64,000 nucleotides of DNA from Synechococcus sp. CBW1004 (GTDB taxonomy: Bacteria > Cyanobacteriota > Cyanobacteriia > PCC-6307 > Cyanobiaceae). The stretch spans positions 2,748,686 through 2,812,685 of the forward strand of contig NZ_CP060397.1 of the NCBI RefSeq assembly GCF_015840715.1. The letters are read 5' to 3'. The position numbers were made by a program, and so were the translations under genes. The notes beneath the pieces were generated by a model. It was not told where the DNA came from. It saw only the letters and a list, made by a program, of their open reading frames with translations, and did not search any database. Below are positions 17,252 through 25,272 of this stretch, piece by piece. Positions within the stretch are counted from its first letter, which is position 1. Every line of letters begins with the position of its first letter.

Positions 17252-17632
17252 ATGAAGGCAGTTTCGTTCGTAGCCAGCACTGTGCTGGGTGCGCTCCCTG
17301 CAGGAGCGATCCCGCCACCACCCGACTCATTCGATGGAGAAACGATCCACTGCCACCCCGCAGGCAGCGCCGCCACCGTGCTGATCTGCAGGGACGCCGA
17401 ACTCACCGCCCTCGACGGCGAGCTGCGCGCCGCCTTCCGCCGCCTGCAGAACGATGCCTCCTTCACGGAAGCCCAGCGCGAGGCTCTGGTGGAAAACCAG
17501 CGGCGCTGGGTGGAGAGCATGGATCAGTGCTGGAGAGCCCAGGAGAGGATGCGGGACTGCGTCAAGCGCAGCCAGAAGCGGCGGCTCCAGCACCTGCAGA
17601 CCTGGGAAGCAGTATCCCCAGTGAAGCCCTGA
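17252..17632 (+). CDS. LprI-like (DUF1311) secreted protein, third paralogue
   Basis: 126 residues from the Met at 17252 (MKAVSFVASTVLGALPAGA), which gives a good signal peptide; the frame is open further upstream. The mature part has the DUF1311 pattern: CRDAELTALDGELRAAFRRL, FTEAQREALVENQRRWVESM and the C-terminal Cys pair CWRAQERMRDC. It is clearly diverged from the two duplicated LprI-like genes. It ends close to a membrane-protein gene that starts 115 bp downstream. Confidence 0.75.
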   Translation: MKAVSFVASTVLGALPAGAIPPPPDSFDGETIHCHPAGSAATVLICRDAELTALDGELRAAFRRLQNDASFTEAQREALVENQRRWVESMDQCWRAQERMRDCVKRSQKRRLQHLQTWEAVSPVKP

Positions 17633-17747
17633 AGCCACAGCGCGTGCCCACATGGACCTGCCTTTGTCCCCATGTCTGTCGGGGAATCTGGCCCATGCTG
17701 TTGATCCTCTCGGCCTGGTCGTTCCTGGGGGTATTTCGATCGTGACC

Positions 17748-18125
17748 ATGGCCGATCACCCCACGCGGAGCGTGTGCACGCTTGCCGCACTCACGAGCCT
17801 GATCCTTGTGATCACGGGTGTCCCCGGCGTCCGGATGGGCGATCTGCCGTTCCTGGTCTTCCTGCTTGCCCCCTACCTTCTGCTGGGACTGCTGGCCTGG
17901 CGGGACCGTGAGCGCCGGCGCCTCTCAGCAGTGCTGTTTGTTGCCGTGCTGGTGCTTTCCCTGGCAGGCACAATCCTGCTTGGACTGGACAGCTACCGCT
18001 TTCACACGGTGCCCGAGCACCGAATGGTGCAGCGGATGACCGTGATCGTCGTGCCCATGCTGCAATCGGCCGCCGCGATCGTGATCGGCCTGATGCTCCA
18101 GGCGAACCGGTCACGGCGGGGCTGA
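17748..18125 (+). CDS. Four-helix membrane protein of unknown function
   Basis: 125 residues from MADHPTRSV. Four hydrophobic helices: VCTLAALTSLILVITGVPGV, LPFLVFLLAPYLLLGLLAW, LSAVLFVAVLVLSLAGTILL and VVPMLQSAAAIVIGLMLQ. No family recognised. Confidence 0.6.
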   Translation: MADHPTRSVCTLAALTSLILVITGVPGVRMGDLPFLVFLLAPYLLLGLLAWRDRERRRLSAVLFVAVLVLSLAGTILLGLDSYRFHTVPEHRMVQRMTVIVVPMLQSAAAIVIGLMLQANRSRRG

Positions 18126-18145
18126 GGTGAGTGGGGGCCTTCCGC

Positions 18146-18400
18146 TCAGAACTGGGCGGAATACACCGGCTTGAGTTGCCACATCGCCTCGCCGGGCACC
18201 AGTTTGTAGGTCACCTGGCGGGTGCCACCGGTGGGCTTGGCGTTGCTGTCGCCGCTCCTAGGGAGAACTCCGGTGCGTCGCTCACCAGGCCAGCACCCAC
18301 TGTGAGCCGCCCGGCCTGGCGCAGTGCCATGACCAGCCGGGCCTCCAAGGCACCGTTCATCAGCTCGTTCCTGGTCAAGGATGGGCAGCTGCATCAGTGC
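18146..18400 (-). pseudogene. Frameshifted remnant of an unknown protein
   Basis: Two overlapping minus-strand frames read like one protein broken by a frameshift. The first is LTRNELMNGALEARLVMALR then QAGRLTVGAGLVSDAPEFSL. The second continues with NAKPTGGTRQVTYKLVPGEA then MWQLKPVYSAQF and TGA. The joint is near 18250. No start is visible upstream. The rest of 18126-18475 shows nothing else. Confidence 0.4.
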
Positions 18401-18475
18401 CTTCTCGCTTATGGCGGCATTCTGTTCTGGGTAAGGAAACTCTCACGCTCCTGTGGGAGCCCTCGGTCGTGAACG

Positions 18476-18769
18476 GTGGCCCTCCTCGCTGAAGTCCTGG
18501 TCGGACAACCCGGCCACATTCTGATTGTGGCTCTGGTCCTGCTGGCTGGCTGGTCCCTGCTGCGCTTCTCCGGGGCCATCAGCAGGCGATCGGCCCGGCC
18601 CCTGCTGTGGGCCTCCCTGGCCTGGGGGATGTATGCCGCCTGGGAGGCTCTGTTGCAGCTACGCACGCCTGAGGCCAACATCCGGGTGGATCTGCTGCTG
18701 ATCTGGCCGCTGCTGGGCGCGCTCACGCTGTACGGGTTGATCAGGTGCGCGATCGCTGTCAGACGGTGA
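18476..18769 (+). CDS. Small membrane protein of unknown function
   Basis: 97 residues from a GTG (ALLAEVLVGQPGHILIVALV). Three hydrophobic segments: GHILIVALVLLAGWSLLRF, LLWASLAWGMYAAWEALLQL and VDLLLIWPLLGALTLYGLIR. No family recognised. Confidence 0.55.
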   Translation: MALLAEVLVGQPGHILIVALVLLAGWSLLRFSGAISRRSARPLLWASLAWGMYAAWEALLQLRTPEANIRVDLLLIWPLLGALTLYGLIRCAIAVRR

Positions 18770-18874
18770 GCGGGGGGGCATGGGAATGGCCAAGCCCGGA
18801 ATGGTGTGTTAAGACACGTTTCTGGGTCGCCCAGCGAGGCGATCCGATCCGAGTTCCGATTCCCTACTTCCCTG

Positions 18875-19612
18875 ATGATCCGCAGCCTTCGTCAAACCTC
18901 CGCAGCCCTCGGCGCGGGCCTTCTTCTGGCGGGGCTTTCCGCCCCCTTCGCCCCAGCGGCCATGGCCGAAGTGCTGGTCAGGGCCCAGGGCCGTTGCAAG
19001 CTGATGAGCGGTGGCTACGAAGCCTTCAATGGACACTGCACCTTCAAGCACAAAAAGGCAGGCAACACCGATGCCTATGTCGTCAAGCTCGATGACGGAA
19101 CGGATTTCAACTTCTCGGGCCCAGGCGTGCAGGCCCTGAGCGTGCAGACCTACGCCGGTGTCCGCAACGTGAAGCACAAGGCTCAGGCGGATCATGAGGT
19201 CTTCAGCTGGAACGATGGCGAAGCCCGCAGGCTCTCGGTGCGTCTCGACCAAGTCCAGAATCCCGATGTCCGCTTCGATGATGCACCCCAGAAGGCTGAC
19301 GCCGGCTCCCTGTTGGGCGCGGCGGTGGGTGCCCTGATCGGCGGCCTGATCACAGGCAAGCCGGTCACCACCACGGAGCCTGCCCGTGAAGGTGCTCCGG
19401 TGTCCGATCTGCAATCGCTGGTGGGCGCCAGGGGGGGGCAGGCCGAAGGAACCCTGACATCGAAGGGCTACACCTACCGCGGTGGCACCAAGCTGGCCGA
19501 CAGTTCCTTCACCTACTGGGAGCAGCCCTCCACGAACAACTGCGTGACGATTCGCACCACCGACGGCCGTTATCAGTCGATCACCTACACCAAGCGGAGC
19601 GACTGCAACTGA
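18875..19612 (+). CDS. Secreted protein with a glycine-zipper-like segment
   Basis: 245 residues from MIRSLRQTSAALGAGLLLAG, which opens a signal peptide (AFAPAAMA-EVL region). The mature N-terminal part has a Cys pair (GRCKLMSGGYEAFNGHCTFK). A glycine-zipper-like hydrophobic stretch follows (AGSLLGAAVGALIGGLITGK, about residues 145-165). The C-terminal module YTYRGGTKLADSSFTYWEQP then NNCVTIRTTDGRYQSITYTK has two Cys. The zipper suggests membrane insertion or oligomerisation. The gene ends 19 bp before a strong terminator. Confidence 0.65.
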   Translation: MIRSLRQTSAALGAGLLLAGLSAPFAPAAMAEVLVRAQGRCKLMSGGYEAFNGHCTFKHKKAGNTDAYVVKLDDGTDFNFSGPGVQALSVQTYAGVRNVKHKAQADHEVFSWNDGEARRLSVRLDQVQNPDVRFDDAPQKADAGSLLGAAVGALIGGLITGKPVTTTEPAREGAPVSDLQSLVGARGGQAEGTLTSKGYTYRGGTKLADSSFTYWEQPSTNNCVTIRTTDGRYQSITYTKRSDCN

Positions 19613-19631
19613 GCCATCAGCATGCTCAACC

Positions 19632-19660
19632 CCTGGGGCCATCCAGCCCCAGGTTTTTTT
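19632..19660 (+). terminator. Rho-independent terminator
   Basis: Stem CCTGGGGC (19632-19639) pairs perfectly with GCCCCAGG (19646-19653) around a 6-nt loop and is followed by seven T. It terminates the secreted-protein gene ending at 19612. Confidence 0.9.
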
Positions 19661-19675
19661 ATGGGGCCTCGCCCT

Positions 19676-19921
19676 TCAGGCGCGCCTGATCACCCGCAGC
19701 ACCACCAGAAGGATCACGGCGCCGAGCGTGGCCACCACGATGCTCCCCAGCACACCCCCTCCGACGGCACCACTCAGACCGCTGAAGAGCAGGCCACCGA
19801 TCAGGGCCCCGATGATGCCGACAACCAGGTCACCGATCAGGCCGAAGCCACCGCCTTTGACCAGGACGCCAGCGAGCCAACCGGCAATGACCCCCACCAG
19901 CAGAAACCAGAGAACGTTCAT
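19676..19921 (-). CDS. GlsB/YeaQ/YmgE family membrane protein
   Basis: 81 residues of the transglycosylase-associated protein family, small stress-related inner-membrane proteins. Three glycine-rich helices: WFLLVGVIAGWLAGVLV, GLIGDLVVGIIGALIGGLLF and GGVLGSIVVATLGAVILLVV. The pattern GxxAGWLAGxxxxGxGxGxxGDxxVGIxGAxxG is diagnostic. Complete. IS C is inserted 75 bp upstream of its start, so its promoter may be affected. Confidence 0.9.
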   Translation of the reverse strand: MNVLWFLLVGVIAGWLAGVLVKGGGFGLIGDLVVGIIGALIGGLLFSGLSGAVGGGVLGSIVVATLGAVILLVVLRVIRRA

Positions 19922-19995
19922 GAGCTCTCATCCTTGTTCTTAAAGATCAACAAAAACGTAGACGCGAGAGCAAGCCAAGAGCCATGCAGGCTTAA

Positions 19996-21225
19996 GGAAG
20001 CTCTGATCAAGACCGGGAATTGAGCGCAAGCGTGTCTCATTCTCGCCAATGAGACACAAGTGGGGTATTTTGTCCTTGGCTACTCGCCAGGTGCTCCAAT
20101 CCAGGGCCTGACTGGCTTATTTCTCGTGAGTTCCCCGATCATTTTTGACTGCTCACCCTCAAGATGGCACACTTATTCTGTCATTTACGCTGTAGAAGGA
20201 CAACGTTCGCGCACCATCCAGAGATTGGCGAGGGCAAACAGCATCGTCAGCTTGAGGTTGTTCTTGCGGATGCCTCGGTAGAAGACCTTCCGAAATCCAA
20301 ACTGGCACTTGATGATCCGAAATGGATGCTCCACCTTTGCCCTGACATGTGCTTTCGCCGCCTCCATCAGATCCAGCAGTCTTCCCTCTGGGGTGTCCGG
20401 TAGAACTCGGCGCTGTCCGGGCTTCATGGCGATGCGCATCTCTGCTTCGCAGTCCTTGAACGCCTCACGCTTTTCGATGCCGATGTGGCCAGAGTCGCCG
20501 TAGATCACGCGTTCCTCGCCATGGACGCGATCGGGTGCCGTGTTCAGCTCATGGACGTTGGCAGCCGTGCTCACCACGGAATGGACCAGACCCGAGGCTG
20601 CATCCACACCGATGTGGCACCGCATCCCAAAGAACCACTGGTTGCCTTTGGCCACCGAGTGCATTTCAGGATCCCGCTCGCCCGTCTTGTTCTTGGTTGA
20701 ACTGGGAGCGTTGATGATTGTGGCATCGAGGATCGTACCCTCCTTAAGCATCACGCCCTTCTCCCGCAGGCTCTGGTTCACCGTCTCCAGGATCTGCTCT
20801 GCTATCCGATTCTCTTCCAGGAGGTGGCGGAAGTTCAGGATCGTCGTCTCGTCAGGGATCCGGTCCTCAACCATGTCGATCCCAGCAAAGCGGCGGAAGC
20901 AGGGGGTATCGATCAGCATCTCCTCCATCAAGGGATCGGAAAGCGTGAACCACTGCTGCAGCAGGTGGATGCGCAGCATCACCTCCAGCGGAAACGGTGG
21001 GCGCCCGCCCTTGGCAGAAGGCCTGTGGTACACAGGCGAAATCAAGGCCAGGAAAGGATCCCAGGGCACTGTGGCTTCCATCTCATCGAGGAAGCGCTGC
21101 CGGCGCGTTTTCTTCTTGGCGTAGGTCTGCTCGTAGTCCGTGAAACCCAACTGGAGGGGGCCGCCATCCGCTGCCAGTCTCATTATTGGAACTGTACTGA
21201 TTCTATCGGATTTTTCAGGGGTTCC
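19996..21225 (-). mobile_element. Insertion sequence C, copy 1 (IS5 family, 1230 bp)
   Basis: Ends GGAAGCTCTGATCAAG (left) and the complement of GGAACCCCTGAAAAAT (right). The 4-bp direct repeat TTAA flanks it at 19992-19995 and 21226-21229. An almost identical copy in the opposite orientation lies at 29171-30401. It stands between the membrane-protein gene and the attC-like site A. Confidence 0.9.
20185..21183 (-). CDS. IS5-family transposase of insertion sequence C, copy 1
   Basis: 332 residues beginning MRLAADGGPLQLGFTDYEQT. Motifs: RFLDEMEATVPWDPFLALIS and PPFPLEVMLRIHLLQQWFTL of the N-terminal domain, then ILDATIINAPSSTKN (Asp), VIYGDSGHIGIEKREAFKD (Asp) and RAKVEHPFRIIKCQFGFRKV (Glu). 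Compared with copy 2, one C is missing in the poly-C run near codon 9, so the two copies start from different Met codons but share the rest. Confidence 0.92.
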   Translation of the reverse strand: MRLAADGGPLQLGFTDYEQTYAKKKTRRQRFLDEMEATVPWDPFLALISPVYHRPSAKGGRPPFPLEVMLRIHLLQQWFTLSDPLMEEMLIDTPCFRRFAGIDMVEDRIPDETTILNFRHLLEENRIAEQILETVNQSLREKGVMLKEGTILDATIINAPSSTKNKTGERDPEMHSVAKGNQWFFGMRCHIGVDAASGLVHSVVSTAANVHELNTAPDRVHGEERVIYGDSGHIGIEKREAFKDCEAEMRIAMKPGQRRVLPDTPEGRLLDLMEAAKAHVRAKVEHPFRIIKCQFGFRKVFYRGIRKNNLKLTMLFALANLWMVRERCPSTA

Positions 21226-21289
21226 TTAAGTTCCTTACAGACTTGTTGCAAGTCCTGGGCATTCGCCAGATCAGAAAGAATGGGGGCAC

Positions 21290-21377
21290 TCCGAACAAGC
21301 CCCTGGAGTGGTCAGGCCGCCGCAGCTCTCTGCTGCTCCAGTCACCGCTTGCCTGCCACTCAGGGGCAGCGTTCGGA
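21290..21377 (+). repeat. attC-like recombination site A
   Basis: 88 bp that fold as an integron attC site. R'' TCCGAAC (21290-21296) pairs fully with R' GTTCGGA (21371-21377). After a short unpaired spacer, GCCCCTG pairs with CAGGGGC, then a bulged G (21306), AGTGG with CCACT, a bulged T (21312), and CAGGC with GCCTG. The terminal region is about 33 nt. Site B is nearly identical. A conserved 30-bp lead-in lies just upstream. The duplicated gene block starts immediately to the right. Confidence 0.7.
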
Positions 21378-21396
21378 AGTGGCTCGGTACTGATCC

Positions 21397-21609
21397 TTAC
21401 CGGCGCTTGGCTGGCTTCCTCCACAACAGGCCGGCGATTCCGGTCCCAATACCGGCTCCGCCCAGGAGATAGCCGATTGGAATCAGGGCGAAAGCCTCCC
21501 TGAGCGTGCCATCGGCCTCTACCCGCGCCCCGATCAGTCGGTAGGCCACGGCGCAGACCACCGCGCCGGTGAGTAGCAGCAGCGCGAGGCGGATGAGCGG
21601 GCGTTTCAT
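21397..21609 (-). CDS. Small two-helix membrane protein (DUF3955-like), copy 2
   Basis: 70 residues: helices LIRLALLLLTGAVVCAVAYR and IPIGYLLGGAGIGTGIAGLL, ending WRKPAKRR. It is paralogous to 14114-14326 with many substitutions and overlaps the LprI-like gene by four bases. Its 3' end lies about 25 bp from attC-like site A. Confidence 0.7.
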   Translation of the reverse strand: MKRPLIRLALLLLTGAVVCAVAYRLIGARVEADGTLREAFALIPIGYLLGGAGIGTGIAGLLWRKPAKRR

Positions 21610-22019
21610 GGCCGCAGCTGCTCAAGCAGGGTCTGGGTGAGCGCCAGCTCACAGCGCGTCGTGAAGATGCCGTAGCCCGTCCCCTGGAAGCTCACCGACT
21701 TGGCGTAGGCGCACACCTTGCGGCGTTCGGCTCGGAAAGCACGCGCCTGCTCGTTTGGGTCGGCACTCGTCTTGTAGAAGCCGGTGAGGTTGTCGCGCCA
21801 GAGCGTCTGGAAGGTTTCGCTCGGCACTTGCCTGGCCTCGCTGGCCACCCGCACCAGGGCCTTCTCCAGCTCCCGATCCTTGGCTTGGAGGGCTTCCATC
21901 ACGCAGCGGGTTTCGGCCACGGTGCTTTCTGATGGGGTGCAGACCTCCGCTGCTGGTGCCGGCAGTGACAGCAGCGGCCCCAACAGAATTCCAAGCAGCA
22001 GGGGAAGACACGGGCGCAT
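21606..22019 (-). CDS. LprI-like (DUF1311) secreted protein, copy 2
   Basis: 137 residues. Signal peptide MRPCLPLLLGILLGPLLSLP then APAAEVC, different from copy 1. From AEVCTPSESTVAETRCVM on it is almost identical to copy 1 except for a 6-bp insertion (YGIFTTRC). Longer open frames upstream (to 22454) are antisense to the next gene and are not credible starts. Confidence 0.75.
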   Translation of the reverse strand: MRPCLPLLLGILLGPLLSLPAPAAEVCTPSESTVAETRCVMEALQAKDRELEKALVRVASEARQVPSETFQTLWRDNLTGFYKTSADPNEQARAFRAERRKVCAYAKSVSFQGTGYGIFTTRCELALTQTLLEQLRP

Positions 22020-22088
22020 GGCTGGCACATCCGGGAGGAGATTGATCATGCTTGCTCCTGCTCTTCCGAGTCGCCGCCTCTCCTCGCC

Positions 22089-22442
22089 ATGACCAGATTG
22101 CTCTCCCGCCGTCTCCCCCTGCTGCTCACGGCCATCGCCGGCTGCCTTGTCAGCCACCCGGCTGCCGCATGGGCAGCCCCAGCAGGCAGCAACCTCTCGG
22201 TGCTGCTTCAGGCAGCGGGCGGCCAGCCCCTGGGCCTCTACGACGGTGTGCGCTTCGTGCGCATCAACGCCTCCGACGGCACCCGCATCACCGTCACGAT
22301 CAACTGCGAGCAGGAGCTCTGGCGGGTGGCCCGCATTGAGCCCAGAACCGGCCGAGCGGACTTCCGCGACGATCGCTTCCAGAGTGCTGCCGGCATCGGC
22401 CGCAGCCGCTGGTGCACCACCCCCGTGCGCACGATGGAGTGA
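22089..22442 (+). CDS. Small secreted protein of unknown function, copy 2
   Basis: 117 residues: signal peptide RLLSRRLPLLLTAIAGCLVS then HPAAAWAAPAG, mature part as in copy 1 (14819-15169). Sequence is identical from LLQAAGGQPLGLYDGVRFVR to the stop. Confidence 0.65.
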   Translation: MTRLLSRRLPLLLTAIAGCLVSHPAAAWAAPAGSNLSVLLQAAGGQPLGLYDGVRFVRINASDGTRITVTINCEQELWRVARIEPRTGRADFRDDRFQSAAGIGRSRWCTTPVRTME

Positions 22443-22450
22443 GTCTGGGC

Positions 22451-22741
22451 TCACTCCTCCAGCAGCTGCACCTGGTACACGGCCACATTGCTGTGGGCAA
22501 GCGAGCGCAGGATCTCAGGCACCATCTGCATCGGGGTGCAGAGCGTCAGCGAGCGGCGCCTGCCGGCGGCCATCTCCGCCAGGTGCTGGGGATCGATGCT
22601 GGTGGAGCGCTGCTGCGCTGCAGCCTCAAACACCTCCACCGCTGGGCTCGTCCCGGAACCCAGCACAAACAGCACCCGCCGGGGCGTCTCGCTGTAGTCG
22701 CGGCTGAGGGCCTCCAGGGCTGGGATGTCCGGGTGTGTCAT
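22451..22741 (-). CDS. Small cytoplasmic protein of unknown function, copy 2
   Basis: 96 residues, differing from copy 1 (15178-15468) at only a few positions (for example GSGTSPAVEV for GSGKSPTVEV, and PEILRSL for PDIVRSL). The duplicated block breaks here: in copy 1 the SH3-like gene follows, whereas here a 1.9-kb segment with a beta-helix gene intervenes. Confidence 0.6.
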   Translation of the reverse strand: MTHPDIPALEALSRDYSETPRRVLFVLGSGTSPAVEVFEAAAQQRSTSIDPQHLAEMAAGRRRSLTLCTPMQMVPEILRSLAHSNVAVYQVQLLEE

Positions 22742-22821
22742 GGCCTGATGTCGGTTGGGCCTTGAGCATGAAAATGGGACAGACCTAGCAACCCCTGATC
22801 CCCTGCCAGGTGGAACGACGC

Positions 22822-24366
22822 TCAGCAGCTTGCCGAGCGCACGGCTTTGCGCAGACGCCTCGACCAGCGGAAGGCTGCCGCCACGCCCAGGGACGGCAGC
22901 GGGCCGGGCACTTCCTGGGTCGACTGGACGGCGCCGATGTCGCGGCGACCAAAAGCGGTACGTGGATTGCCATACACGTCTGTGGTAATAACGCTTCCAT
23001 CGATGGGATTGATAAGCTGATTCGCGCCCTCGGCATCGGCGATTGCACTGCGCAGGGGACTCCCCGGCAGAAGAGCGGCGCCATCGGGAAGATCGGCATA
23101 GAAGAGCCCACCAGCAGTGAGCTCGTAGGGAATCGAGCCCGTGAGCAGAGATGGCTGATTAAAGAGAAGCTTAAGATCCGCAGCGTCGGCATTTGGGGTG
23201 GGCTGCACATAGCTGTGAGCATCGGCCACCAGATCACCAGTGGGGTTCATATCAAACACCTCGGAGTAAGAATCAATGATCCCAGTAAGATCAGAATTGA
23301 TTGTTGAAACCACACTTTGAAAAAGATTGATCGATCCTGCGTCGAATGCCTGAAGGGGAACGCCATTACAAGCATAATCGTCAGGGTTGCTTGAGCAAGT
23401 TGGGACATCGAGGGCAAGCAGGGCGTTCGCTTGCACCGTGGAAGCGATCAGGTTGGCCACTCCGCTGGAAAAGGCTTGGATGCGGGCAACTGCGCTGGGC
23501 GCAAAGTCTGGCACAAAAAGACTGTTGACGATATTCATAACAGCTCCCGATCCGGAAATCGAAAGCCCACCCGCACTCCCAGTAAAAATAGAGGAAACAA
23601 TGTTTGCCGCACCGCCAATCCAGTTGACTCCACCAATGCTGCTCGACGTTCCCTTGATGATACTTTGCGTCATGTTAAGTGTGGCATTTCCGCCTGCAAT
23701 GGCACCGACCCAGGCAAATTCTGCACCACCGATAAGATTCTCAAGCGGATTAATTCTATCCAGTACAACTTTATGAAGATTCAGCGTAGCACCGGTCCTG
23801 GCCTCGAAGACAGGCCTGCCGGCAAACCCATAAGGAACTGTATTCTTGGCGGCACTATTGATGACCGTCACCACAGAATCAGTGCCTGCGCTCAGGAAGC
23901 CATTAAGCCCATCAATGTTTAGATCTTTGACTCCAACGGAAACAGAAGGCCCAATCTCGGCGAAAGAAAAGGCTGGAGTCACCAATACGTCACCAGAAGT
24001 AGGCGTATAGGATGACAAAGTAAATTTATTATACTCAATCCCATTTGTACCAATAAATAATGGGTTACCAAGCAGGGTCACACCATTGCCGTTAATCTGC
24101 ACAGACTCCGTGATCCTGCTGAGGAAGGAAGAAATAACCGGCGTGGCATTATCCACATAAATGGAGGAACCGGTTCTGAGCTGCAACTGGATGATGTCTG
24201 CTCCAGGGGTGGTATTGGACTGTTCAATCGCCCAGGCCAAGCTGTTCAGGGTGGTTGGATCACCCCACATCGATTCCGTAACCGTGAATACGGCCGCAGA
24301 GGCGGGAAGGCAGAAGCTTGCTGGAAGGCTGCCGACCAGAAGGCATTGCCTGAAAAACTTGTTCAC
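22822..24366 (-). CDS. Secreted beta-helix protein with C-terminal sorting signal
   Basis: 514 residues. Signal peptide MNKFFRQCLLVGSLPASFCL then PASAAVFTVTES. The body is rich in N-S-T-G-I-V repeats typical of right-handed parallel beta-helices (LNMTQSIIKGTSSSIGGVNW, ANIVSSIFTGSAGGLSISGS, MNIVNSLFVPDF). Near the end, DVYGNPRTAFGRRDIGAVQS is the hallmark of the choice-of-anchor Q region. The tail EVPGPLPSLGVAAAFRWSRR then LRKAVRSASC resembles cyanobacterial PEP-CTERM-like sorting signals: PGPLP, a helix and a basic end. Likely a surface or extracellular carbohydrate-binding protein. AT-richer than its neighbours, suggesting separate ancestry. Confidence 0.75.
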   Translation of the reverse strand: MNKFFRQCLLVGSLPASFCLPASAAVFTVTESMWGDPTTLNSLAWAIEQSNTTPGADIIQLQLRTGSSIYVDNATPVISSFLSRITESVQINGNGVTLLGNPLFIGTNGIEYNKFTLSSYTPTSGDVLVTPAFSFAEIGPSVSVGVKDLNIDGLNGFLSAGTDSVVTVINSAAKNTVPYGFAGRPVFEARTGATLNLHKVVLDRINPLENLIGGAEFAWVGAIAGGNATLNMTQSIIKGTSSSIGGVNWIGGAANIVSSIFTGSAGGLSISGSGAVMNIVNSLFVPDFAPSAVARIQAFSSGVANLIASTVQANALLALDVPTCSSNPDDYACNGVPLQAFDAGSINLFQSVVSTINSDLTGIIDSYSEVFDMNPTGDLVADAHSYVQPTPNADAADLKLLFNQPSLLTGSIPYELTAGGLFYADLPDGAALLPGSPLRSAIADAEGANQLINPIDGSVITTDVYGNPRTAFGRRDIGAVQSTQEVPGPLPSLGVAAAFRWSRRLRKAVRSASC

Positions 24367-24649
24367 TTCGTCTTGATCCAGCCAGAAGGATCGCAGAAGC
24401 TAACACATCACATCACATCACATCATGGCAAGCATCGTTTGTCACAGGTCGCATGAAACAACGCAAGCAATTTGTGCTGTGGTAGTGGCAGCAACGGTTT
24501 TCTTCCATCCGGCATGGCCGGGTTTGTCTTGACCTGATACCTGTTGGGGCGATTATGCAAGGGTGCGGACCTCGATCGGCAGCATGGGGAGGAGCAGGAA
24601 GTAGTCGGCCCGTCAGCCTGGATAATCGAGAGGCTTTTCCCTCACCCTC

Positions 24650-25249
24650 ATGCTCCACCGCCGCTTCCTCGCCATCGCTGCTGTCAGCGCGAGTGTCATC
24701 GCCGGGGCCTCCCTGGTGCGTCCTGCCACGGCCGCCCAGACGCTGGACTGCTGGATGAACGACAGCAAGCAGACCTGTCAGGTGAAGCCCTGGGGCAACG
24801 GGGGATTTGAGATCAGCTTCAGCGGCAGTGCCATCTATCGCTTCGTGCCGGCCGGACCCCCCACCACCGACAACCGCCGCATGCGTGATGAACAGGGCCG
24901 CATCTGGCTGATGAGCGGCCACCACAGCTTCACGCTCAGCGAGCAGAACGGCGATGGCAACCGAATTGCCGTCTCCAACGTCAAGAGTCGACCCGCAGCG
25001 GCCGTGGACCACCAGGCCCACAGCAAGGTGAAACTCAGCGGCCATGGTCAGCCCACGGTGACCCTCTACGCCAAGCCCAACTACGGCGCCGCGATCGCGG
25101 GGATGGGGGTGTCGGGGGAAACGCTCGACAAGCTGGCGTGCACCTCTAACAGCCAGGGCACCTGGTGCCGGGTGGGCTACCCCGGCCAGAGCGGCCGGGT
25201 GCTGTGGGTGAACCGGGATTCGCTGATCTTCCTGGGGGATGGGGAGTAG
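24650..25249 (+). CDS. Secreted SH3-like domain protein, copy 2
   Basis: 199 residues, the same protein as 15535-16134. Upstream sequence differs after a short shared stretch (CTGGATAATCGA). The coding sequence is identical by eye to the last two codons. IS D1 begins 23 bp after the stop. Confidence 0.75.
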   Translation: MLHRRFLAIAAVSASVIAGASLVRPATAAQTLDCWMNDSKQTCQVKPWGNGGFEISFSGSAIYRFVPAGPPTTDNRRMRDEQGRIWLMSGHHSFTLSEQNGDGNRIAVSNVKSRPAAAVDHQAHSKVKLSGHGQPTVTLYAKPNYGAAIAGMGVSGETLDKLACTSNSQGTWCRVGYPGQSGRVLWVNRDSLIFLGDGE

Positions 25250-25272
25250 GCCGTCGCGCCTGCGCCTACTTT

